64,000 bases of DNA. It comes from Proales similis. Taxonomy: Eukaryota; Rotifera; Eurotatoria; Ploima; Proalidae. The position numbers and the translations under genes are program-made. Positions 47,302 through 56,627 of this stretch are shown here, one piece after another; position 1 is the stretch's first letter; each line of letters starts with the position of its first letter. The notes under the pieces were generated by a model. That model was given only the letters and a program-made list of their open reading frames with translations. It had not been told where the DNA came from and did no database searches. Location of the stretch: the NCBI GenBank assembly GCA_019059635.1, contig JAGVRJ010000007.1, positions 1,178,001 to 1,242,000 of the forward strand. The letters run 5' to 3'.

Positions 47302-49135
47302 ATTGCAGTGCCAGTAGAGTCGATTGTCAAACGAGTGAACCCCTCTGTGTCGGTCTAAAAGTAAGTGTGATCGATTGCAAAATGAGGTCGAGTCGGCTGG
47401 ATAGAGATAGCGCGCTAGACTAATCAGCTTTACAAATATACGCTCGGTCTCAATCGAACGTTTAGAAATTAAACATGCGTTGTTTACTCAAGGATTTCGC
47501 ATCCAGACTCCTATCGCACCGAGGCGAAATTTGCGTTTTGCATTTTTCATGTCCTAGCACTGTTCGTCTGTGTTTACATTTGGGCTCACCGAGCTTGCAA
47601 TTAAACTTGCACGAGGGGCCACATTAGCATCCATACGCTATGCTCAATAGCAATTGCAAGCCGAGTCAAAACTGTTCGGCCACTAGTGGCCTCCACTATC
47701 TCTATTGAACATTCATTGTGCTCATTCATCAATGCGCAATGCAAAATGAAAGGTTCTTAATCAATTGAACGCAATAAAGACGACCAGAATCTAATATGCG
47801 ACGCTCTGCTGCAGCCGCCACTGGTGCTGCTTGGTATTGCAAATTTGCCCACCAAATAGAACAATTTTGCTTTCGAACATTGCGTAGGGCGAACAACTAG
47901 CGTTTTGTGCTTAATCTTGGCAAGGAAGCGTTCATTAAATGAGGCCAGAGCATGGGCTTGTCCAGAGAGTATGAATAAGCCGCTAAGCTTGCACGCTTAA
48001 TTACTGTTCGACTGCTCGCCCTCTCACAACAAAAATAATACGTAACGATAGTGATTGGTCGTTGGACGCCAAAACAGGAAGAGATAAATAGTTAAGGAGG
48101 GGGCCCACTCGGCGTCTAAGCTCTGTGGCGCGCATATCTCTTGCCCGTTAAGCAAATAAGGAAGAAGTCGATGTAAACTAATTAAATAAATTGTGATATT
48201 TACGCGTTGGCTTTGCGCTTAAGCAGGGTCATGCAGAAACTTTGTGTCAAACATGCCGAGCACATGAATGCAAACAGTTTATTATCGAGTCCAAGTGATC
48301 CCAACTCTTCATTTAGCAATATCTTCGTTTCGAAAATTCGACAAAATCGACCAGCCAATGAGTAGCAATACGAATAGCATGAGCAAAACAAGGCCCCAAG
48401 TTTTTGCGATTCAACTGCTAAATTGTCGCAACCAAATACGAATCCTCGTTGAAACTAATTGACGCAGTGACGTAGATTGCGCAAACAATACCCAGCTAGG
48501 CTCTAAACTGATAGAGAGCTCGCAAACGAGCGATTATACTCGAGATTTAGAGGCAAATCGAAATCCAACTCGAAGGCCTTTTGAACAATTTTATTCTTTT
48601 TTTATGGAATTAATAAACTTATCATCACCACGGTTTGGCTAAATGCCTCGATTAGCCCTAAAGTTTAGCAGAAAATCTACTTGCTTGGCCAACGCCTTTG
48701 TCGCTTCTCTAGTCGAGTTCTCAAGCCAACAGGCTTAAGCGAAACTAATTAAGCGAAGATTTCGGACGTTGGGCAAAGAATAATACGCTTCTCGTAGCCC
48801 TAACACCTCAAGTTGTAATTCAGTCCAAAAGTAGAACAATTCAGATTCTCTGAATATATTCGATATTGCGTTCTAGCAAGTTATTCCAGATTTGAAGAGA
48901 AAAAGCTTCACACAAAGAGCGAGCGGTCTGCTGTTACCTTCAACTCAAGAGGCAGAATAATTGTCTCAAATCCTCCAATTTCTTCAATTCAATCAAGCCC
49001 GAAAAGAAGGCGTAGAGGAGAAACGTAAAACTAAGCTGACATGTGACTCGTCAGTCAGTATTATAATGAAACTGGGGGCGGCCCAGCGCTAGTCGATGAT
49101 TCATTAATCATCTTGGAGAATAAAAGTGAAAAGTA
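47302..49135. other. Divergent intergenic region, 1.8 kb
   Basis: Head-to-head region between chitin synthase (-) and RABGGTB (+). No coding exon was recognised; short frames near 48200-48460 overlap on opposite strands and lack domains. It presumably contains both promoters. Confidence 0.5.
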
Positions 49136-50417
49136 ATGAGCGAGCAAAGCGTCAAAGGACTTTTGATGTCCAAGCATGTGGAGTTCATAGCCAATTATGG
49201 CAAGACCCACGACCAATACGTGAGCGTTCAGTGTCCACTCGCCTTCTGGATCATGAGCTGGATGTGCCTTTTCTTAATTAGGAATATGAAATGAGCGACT
49301 ACCTGCGCATGAGCGGTCTTTACTGGAGCTTGACTTTTTTGGACATTTGCGGTCAATTGGACAGACTTGACCGCACTCAGATAATTCAATTCTTAAAATC
49401 GAATCAGCACGAAAACGGCGGCTTTTCTCCCTGCGACGGACATGACCCGCACCTGCTCTACACCTTGAGCGCTATACAAGTAGATTAAGATTTCAAAAGC
49501 TCTGTTTTGAAAAGATAAACTTGAGCTGCGTCTAACTGAAGATCGCAGCCATCTACGACTGTATGAATGAGATCGATGCCAATAGAGCTGTCGAGTTCAT
49601 CTGTGGCCTACAGCAACAAGACGGCAGCTTTTCGGGCGACCAATGGGGTAAACCTACGCGGCTGTCTCAATTTCCAACTCCACCTAAACTCGGCTCTGGA
49701 TTAGGAGAGATCGACAGCCGCTTCTCATTTTGTGCGATCGCTGCCCTTCGTCTGCTGGTGGGTCAACAAATTCTTTACTTCGGATCCAAACCACTAGTTT
49801 AATAATCAAATAAAACAGAACGCGCTGGACAAGGTAGACACACGCAGCGCTTGCGAATTTCTACTCAAGTGTCTCAATTTTGACGGCGGTTTCGGCTGCA
49901 TTCCGGGAGCCGAGTCACATGCCGGCCAAATCTACTGCTGCGTGGGCGCTCTTTCCATTCTAGGAAAGTTAGACCTCATCAACGCTGACCTTCTTGGCTG
50001 GTGGCTGGCAGAGCGACAGCTTCCTTCGGGAGGTCTAAACGGCCGTCCTGAAAAACTGCAAGACGTTTGCTACAGCTGGTGGGTAATATCAAGCCTAAAG
50101 ATAATCGGCAAGCTCGACTGGATAAATGTGGATAAACTTCGTGACTACATTCTGTCGTGCCAAGACGACGAAACGGGCGGCATTTCAGATCGGCCAGGAA
50201 ATATGGTAAGGCTAATTGACAAACAGCATTTTGGCGCCATAATTAGCAGCCTTGAACAAACAACAAAAAGCCGGATCCGTTTCATACTCTGTTTGGCATT
50301 GCCGGACTGTCACTGATCAACGCTTATCCGCAAACTCTTAATCCGATCGATCCTGTTTTCTGTTTACCTCAGCGTGTAGTCGACCGCCTAAAAATCAAGA
50401 CCCAGCAGCTGAGCTGA
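49136..50417 (+). CDS. RABGGTB: Rab geranylgeranyltransferase beta subunit
   Basis: Beta subunit of geranylgeranyltransferase type II, which prenylates C-terminal cysteines of Rab GTPases with the alpha subunit and Rab escort protein. It is an alpha-alpha barrel of prenyltransferase repeats. From ATG 49136 the protein reads [19 protein letters not shown], then after a short intron [20 protein letters not shown]. Repeat signatures follow: [80 protein letters not shown] with SWWV, and [16 protein letters not shown]. The zinc-ligand block DVCYSWW and a final [11 protein letters not shown] are present. It ends [10 protein letters not shown]. About five short introns occur. It is convergent with the CNG locus, with only 71 bp between stop codons. 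Confidence 0.94.
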
Positions 50418-50488
50418 CGTTTTTTTTTATTTTCTAATGTGAATGAAAGTTCAAAGCAAAGACACCAATTCGAGTTTGTCAGAGAGAA

Positions 50489-51861
50489 TCAGATAAGGTC
50501 AATGAGCTGCTCCGCTCTATTGATACGCTGCTCTAGAGAGGGAAATTCTTGTTGCATTTGACTCTCAAAATCGATTAGTTGATTTTGCACGGCACTCAAG
50601 CTGACCATGATGCCGTTGAGGTTCTTGTCTATGCTCGCATACTTTTGCTCGATGATTTCGGCCTGACTGACGAGCTTCTCGTCGATCATGCCGTCTTTGC
50701 GCAGCAGTTGCTTGCCCTTTTCGATCAGCGTTTTCTTGGCCATCGGAAATTCATTCAAGGCCTGCCACAGGTCTTGTTTAGTCAGGCAAAATAGATCGGA
50801 ATAGCCGACTGAACGGACGTTGGCCGTGCGGCGATTTCCGCTTATACTTCCCGGAATGTCTAGAATGCTGATCTCGCCGAAGTAGCTGCCCTCGCTCAGC
50901 TCGACGAAAACACGGCTCCCGTCCTCGGACACCACTTGGAGCTGACCGCTCTTGATGAAATACATTTCCCGACCGATGTCACCTTTCTTGCAAACGTAAT
51001 CGCCCGGACTGAACACTTGAAGCTTGAGCCGGGTGACCAGCTGAGTGAGCAGTCCTGGTTCACAGTCTTGAAATATGTGCACTCGACGCAGCGTTTCCAG
51101 GTGAATGTTGGTGGCGATCTCTACCTGAAGGTTCTCGGGCAGGAATTCTTGAAATATGACTTGCTCGTCCATTCCCTGGTTATTTGCCCACCAATGATTG
51201 AACCAGTTTATGACTCTTTGCTGAATACTGGCGTCAACGTTGGCCATTTCCATAAACTGCTTGACAGAGTCGACCTTTTCCTGGAATTCGCTTCGCTTCT
51301 TGTTCAAATCGTCGATAATCTCTGTCACACTGCCCACGATTACGGCGAACACGAGCAGGCCGACAAGAAAGTTTACAAACAAATATGTCTTCTCAAGGGT
51401 GCTGGACGGCGGCTTCACGTTGCTTATGGTGGTCAGTTGTAACACAGATCGATAGAAGCTGATCGCATAGTGAGCCACAAAGCCCAAGTGCGGCGGTAGA
51501 CCGTCCAGCGCAATTTCGCGCCGCTTGAAGTGAAACTCGTCCGTGTATGTGATGAGTATGAAGAAGCCGCACGCGTTCCAGTGTATCATCATCGCAATCA
51601 CAACGAATATGCTGAATATGCGGAAAAGGTACGGATTGCTGGTAGTCGTCTCGGTCAAGATGCGGTATTCGAGCACCCGATTCAGCTTCAGCAGACGGTT
51701 CACTCTCAACAGGGGCCAAAAGTGATATTGGCCAATTAAAAAGTAGACAAGATCTGTCGGTATCACACTGGCTAAATCGAGCATGTAAAACGATCGGCTG
51801 GCCAAGTATTTCCTGCGCAATGTTGGCAAATTTCTAACTAGAACCCCTTGCTCAAGGAAGC
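50489..51861 (-). CDS. CNG channel pore+CNBD terminal exon, copy 1
   Basis: One long exon encoding S3-S6, C-linker and cyclic-nucleotide-binding domain of a CNG channel. It starts directly after a pyrimidine-rich acceptor (TCTTTTCTAG) with the codons for FLEQGVLVRNLPTLRRKYLA, continues through the S4 block RVNRLLKLNRVLEYR, and has the pore region SVLQLTTISNVKPPSS in place of the usual TIGE filter. C-linker WFNHWWANNQGMDE, CNBD FSPGDYVCKKGDIGREMYF and YFGEISILDI and NRRTANVRSVGYSD follow. A C-terminal coiled coil ends EQLIDLI. There is no start codon or S1-S2 sequence of its own in the 149 bp separating it from copy 2. It is therefore either an alternative terminal exon of the upstream gene or a 5'-truncated duplicate. 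AATAAA (reverse) at 50426-50431. Confidence 0.85.
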
Positions 51862-52010
51862 CTAGAAAAGAGAAAAATGATTTTTTTCTATATGAACTGG
51901 AGCGTCTGATTGAAATGAAAAGCAGGGCGGCCCAAGGAAACTCACAAGACAAACGAATCGAAAAGAGACAAAGGATGGAAAGAGATGGAGCTGACCCTTG
52001 CTCAATGAAC

Positions 52011-53805
52011 TCAGACCGTTACTCCATTTCGCTGCTCGTAAAAGTAGACAAGACTCTGCATTCGAGAGAGCAACACTTGAGCTCTCGTCTCCAGATCCGC
52101 CGAGACCGATTCAATTTGTGAATCGAGTCGGTCATACAGTTTGTTGATTATATCGAGCTTGGCTTCCGGCTCTTTCTCGGCAAACTCTTCGTCTATGCTC
52201 TGCTCGGCGAGCTCTTCAGGCAGCTCAAACTTCTTTTTTGTAAACTCCTCGTCTAACAGGTTGTCTTTTCTCAGTTTGACGCGTCCTTTCTCAATCAGCA
52301 TTCTACGATCCTCTGGATAGTCCTTAAGCGATTGCCACAGGTCGTCTTTGTTCAACCGCAGTAGATCTGAATAGCCAACTGAGCGAACGTTCGCGGTCCT
52401 TCTGCTTCCGGTCAGCACGCCGGGTATGTTCAAGATGCTTATTTCGCCGAAGAACGCTCCAGCTTTGAGGGTGACAAACACCTTTGTGGCGTCATCATTC
52501 ACTACTTCGAGGCTGCCACGTTTGATTATATACATGGCCTTTCCAATGTCGCCCTTGCGGCAAACGTAGTCCCCCGGACTGAACACTTCAAGCTTGAGCT
52601 TGGTGGCCAGCTCGAACAGCAAGCCCTGGTCGCAATCGACAAACACGCTGACGTTCTTCAACGACTCCATGTAGACCCAAGCAGCTGATTCCATGTGAAG
52701 CTTTTCGGGCAAGTCTCTCAAGATTTCAATTTCATCTGTTGTTTGCTTGTTGGCATGAAGGTAGCTGAACCATTTGATCACTCGCTGCTCGAGTGTGGCA
52801 TTTACATGCCTCAGCTTCATAAGGCCTTTTATCGAATCGACTCGTTGCTGAAATTTGACTTGCTCCAGTTTCATGTTGGATATCACGGTGCCAAAGTTGC
52901 CGACCAGCGTAGCGATCAACACAATCGCAGTGAGAAAGTTCACTGCCTGTATGAGGGACTCGAAATTGGTGACCGGCAAGTCGACCTCGCCAATTGTGCT
53001 GAGCATAAGCGTTGACCAGTAAAAGCAAGTGGCATAAGCGTAGGCCAGCTCGTTGGTATCGTTGCTGATGCCAATGTCTTTGTAGACCCATCGATCCGAA
53101 TTGATGCCGATCAGTTTGCTCAGCAAGTAGTAGAAGCAGGCATTCCAGTGTGTGATTACAATGATCAGCGACGAGAGAAAGAAAATTCGAACCAAAAACG
53201 GAAAACTGGAACGAGTCTCGACACGCGATCGACATTCCAACAGCCGATTGACGCGCAACAGCCTATTCATACGCAGCGCAGGCCAAGAAGAGCCGCTAAA
53301 GAGAAGCCAGAAAATGTCGACCGGCAACAAACTGAAAACGTCTAACTTAAACTTGACAGAGCAAACATAGCGCCAAGCCAAGCGTCGGCCTTCGGTAGCG
53401 AGAATGCCTTGCTCCAGGAAGCCTTAGGCCGCACTGCCTGAGAATCGGAAATAGCTAAACACAAAAGTGACGAACCTGTGCGCAAGCGAACTCCGATATC
53501 CAACAAATAGAGAAAGTCGCAGAACAGATCTAGCCCTAGCCAGCCAAATGGACTGAAATCTTGAAGCAGATCGAACGATGCTCGGCCGATAATGAACACG
53601 AAATTGTACAGAACTGCAACTGAAATAATGACCAGCCATTTGTAGTAGAGACTGGACCCGGGGTCAAGAACGAGCCCATCAAAACGCCTAAAACATGAGC
53701 AAAAGAACAAGAACAATTGAAAATTTAAGCTTACTTGGTCAAACGCTCGATGAGGGAGGGAGACGTATTGGGGGCTTCCTCATTTTCGTTTGTCTTTTCA
53801 GTCAT
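52011..53805 (-). CDS. Cyclic-nucleotide-gated channel subunit, copy 2
   Basis: Complete CNGA-type subunit of a cGMP/cAMP-gated cation channel. Exon 1 (53805-53735) encodes MTEKTNENEEAPNTSPSLIE. Exon 2 (53687-53476) carries FDGLVLDPGSSLYYKW, S1 (LVIISVAVLYNFVFIIGRAS) and S2 (FCDFLYLLDIGVRLRTG). Exon 3 (53422-52011) carries FLEQGILATEGRR, the S4 block MNRLLRVNRLLECR, and the pore STLMLSTIGEVDLP with a standard TIGE filter. C-linker WFSYLHANKQTTDE, CNBD FSPGDYVCRKGDIGKAMYII and FFGEISILNI, and NVRSVGYSDLLRL follow, with an acidic coiled-coil tail ending QRNGVTV. Introns are 47 and 53 nt. No reverse polyadenylation signal is visible between this stop and copy 1, which supports transcription running on into copy 1. 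Confidence 0.92.
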
Positions 53806-54144
53806 TTCTATTACAAAAGAGTGAATATTTTCTGCGAAATGGCACTGAATGAATGGAAAAATATCGGAATATATTGCGGAATATCGACAGAAAGAGCGTG
53901 AATACTGGAATAATTCGCAGTTATCGCACAGATAACCCTAAATCCATGGAAACGGAAATCAGCAAGGAAGAATACGAACGACACGAGACATAGAGATTAG
54001 AGCGAGACTGGATCGCAAAAGAAAATCAATAAAGCCCGTAATCATCATCGCGCTCCGAGTTGCTTTATTTCGACGAAAATTAATATTGAAGAATTGAATG
54101 AATTAAAGAAAGAAATGTGAGAAAGCAAATGAATGGGTAATTGA
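53806..54144. other. Intergenic region
   Basis: Upstream of the CNG gene and downstream of the minus-strand Ran gene. A reverse polyadenylation signal for Ran lies near 54062. Nothing else was recognised. Confidence 0.5.
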
Positions 54145-54846
54145 CTACAAGTCATCATCCTCCTCGGGCAGGGGCGCGTTCTTGGCAGCCTCGATCTCTT
54201 GCTCGTACTTTTTGATGAGCTCGGGGTCCATCTGCACCTCGGGCGGGTCGAGGGCGGGCATGGCGACGAACTCGAGGTTGGGGTCGCCGGCGAGCTTGCG
54301 CGCCAGCCACAGGAACGGCTTCTCAAAGTTGTAGTTGCTCTTGGCGCTGATGTCGTAGTACTGCAGATTCTTCTTGCGGTGGAAGGTGATCGCCTTGGCC
54401 TTCACTTTGCGGTCCTTGATGTCGACCTTGTTGCCGCACAGCACGATCGGGATGTTCTCGCAGACGCGCACCAGGTCCTTGTGCCAGGTGGGCACGTTCT
54501 TGTAGGTGATGCGGGAGGTGACGTCAAACATGATGATTGCGCACTGGCCCTGGATGTAGTAGCCGTCGCGCAGGCCGCCGAACTTCTCCTGGCCGGCAGT
54601 GTCCCACACGTTGAAGGTGATCGGGCCTCGGTTGGTGGTGAAAGCGAGCGGGTGCACTTCGACGCCCAGGGTTGCGACGTATTTCTTCTCAAACTCGCCA
54701 GTCAAGTGGCGCTTCACGAACGTGGTCTTGCCGACACCGCCGTCGCCGACCAATACCAACTTGAGTGACAGCGGGCTTTAGGAGGGGGTGGATTGTGATA
54801 GTTTTCGATACTGGCTTACCTTAAACGTTACTACGTCTTGCGCCAT
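54145..54846 (-). CDS. RAN: Ran GTPase, copy A
   Basis: Small GTPase that drives nucleocytoplasmic transport and spindle assembly. Exon 1 (54846-54820) encodes MAQDVVTFK, and exon 2 (54759-54145) encodes the remainder after a 60-nt intron. G motifs are intact: [16 protein letters not shown]-loop, [10 protein letters not shown] switch [21 protein letters not shown] switch [14 protein letters not shown] and [12 protein letters not shown]. The C terminus is the Ran-specific acidic DEDDDL-like end, here LPEEDDDL. The length of 213 residues is near the family norm. The coding sequence is markedly more GC-rich than the flanks. It is divergently paired with copy B 392 bp away, with identical protein sequence. 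Confidence 0.96.
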
Positions 54847-55238
54847 TTGGGTCGAATCGATCTGAATAAAAGTTTTGAGATAAAAAAGACGATGATTTGC
54901 AACAAGGATTGAAATTGGGCCAAGGCTTATTGAAGCGTACTTGTTCAAAAATAAATCTGCGTGCTTACGATAGAAACAGTCGATCGAAAGAGAAGAAGAA
55001 TATTTGAATGATGCATCATGTGGATGCTGTACTTGGCCAAAATGTTCGAATTCGACCAGATTTTACTTCTCATTCGGTTAGAAAAATTGCTGCGCATACT
55101 GAGCATCGTGCTTTAATTGCATAACCACCTCGCTTGCATGTATTCAGTCGCACGCCTCTCCGAGCCAAAACGTTTCATACAAAAGTTACTTGATTCAAAC
55201 AATTGCAACGCTAGATTGTAAGAAAGCGAGACGAAGAA
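54847..55238. promoter_or_regulatory. Bidirectional promoter between Ran copies
   Basis: The 392 bp between the two divergent Ran start codons must contain both promoters and 5' UTRs. The arms do not continue as an obvious inverted repeat into this spacer beyond the first coding exon. No TATA box was placed. Confidence 0.5.
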
Positions 55239-55942
55239 ATGGCGCAAGACGTAGTAACATTTAAGGTAAGCCAGCATTGGACCCCCTACAACCTCAGAGC
55301 CCCCTCCTAAGCCTGCTGTCACTCAAGTTGGTATTGGTCGGCGACGGCGGTGTCGGCAAGACCACGTTCGTGAAGCGCCACTTGACTGGCGAGTTTGAGA
55401 AGAAATACGTCGCAACCCTGGGCGTCGAAGTGCACCCGCTCGCTTTCACCACCAACCGAGGCCCGATCACCTTCAACGTGTGGGACACTGCCGGCCAGGA
55501 GAAGTTCGGCGGCCTGCGCGACGGCTACTACATCCAGGGCCAGTGCGCAATCATCATGTTCGACGTCACCTCCCGCATCACCTACAAGAACGTGCCCACC
55601 TGGCACAAGGACCTGGTGCGCGTCTGCGAGAACATCCCGATCGTGCTGTGCGGCAACAAGGTCGACATCAAGGACCGCAAAGTGAAGGCCAAGGCGATCA
55701 CCTTCCACCGCAAGAAGAATCTGCAGTACTACGACATCAGCGCCAAGAGCAACTACAACTTTGAGAAGCCGTTCCTGTGGCTGGCGCGCAAGCTCGCCGG
55801 CGACCCCAACCTCGAGTTCGTCGCCATGCCCGCCCTCGACCCGCCCGAGGTGCAGATGGACCCCGAGCTCATCAAAAAGTACGAGCAAGAGATCGAGGCT
55901 GCCAAGAACGCGCCCCTGCCCGAGGAGGATGATGACTTGTAG
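55239..55942 (+). CDS. RAN: Ran GTPase, copy B
   Basis: Second Ran gene in head-to-head orientation with copy A. Exon 1 is 55239-55265 (MAQDVVTFK) and exon 2 is 55328-55942, with a 62-nt intron. The protein is identical to copy A. Comparing exon 2 of the two copies by eye shows a single synonymous difference, the Phe codon before DVTS (TTC here, TTT in A), and exon 1 differs at one Thr codon. The introns differ at many positions and by 2 nt in length, although both ends are recognisably related. All GTPase motifs and the acidic EEDDDL tail are intact. An AATAAA lies near 56104. Confidence 0.96.
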
Positions 55943-56627
55943 GCTGGTGGTCTAGTGAGTGAATCTAATAAAAATATCTTTCTTATATCTGAATGCTCAC
56001 AAATAGCAAAGCTATCTCTTTTCGGTCCCTTTATTTGCTTAGCAGCTCATATTTGCCAATTAAAGAGGGATTCGTTCTTCACATATTTTATTTTCCTTTG
56101 GCCTAATAAACATTCAAATTATCAGTATTTTCGTTTTTGTGTCTTGACTGTTTCCGGCTTCTACGCATAGATTAGTGTGAGAAAATAATTGATGAACTAA
56201 TGACTGATTAATCGGTCGAAAATCTTGCCTTTATCATTCAGAGACCAATTGAGCCTCAACATAAAAGAGAAGGTGAAATAAGGCAGGACATTTTGAGACT
56301 CTCACAGTCCAGCATTCATTGACCTGTCTTGTATTCATGACACCTTTTTCTGGTACAATTTATAAGATATCTTATTGGAGCATTTTATATCTAATTTTCA
56401 GTTCTAATATTCATTTAAGCCATGCATATTGGATGAGCCTTTTTGACTAAACTAATTCGTTTGATTCGGTTTATTAACTTAAATAGCTTTTAATTTCTTT
56501 TATCTACAAAAAATCATCGAACAGAGCACAACGAGCAAATAATACGCGCGAGAATGAAAACAGACAATCAATTAAAATGGCTGAATGCGAGTCTTGCGTT
56601 GCTAAATTCAAATCAGAGTGAATAGGG
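55943..56627. other. Convergent intergenic region
   Basis: Shared 3' flank of Ran copy B (+) and the CLC gene (-). AATAAA near 56104 serves Ran; a reverse signal near 56469 serves CLC. AT-rich, with no coding content. Confidence 0.55.

Noticed and set aside
54199-54768. Long frames of 189 residues antisense to both Ran genes
   Set aside because: They are antisense shadows of GC-rich coding exons, appear identically in both copies and have no domain.
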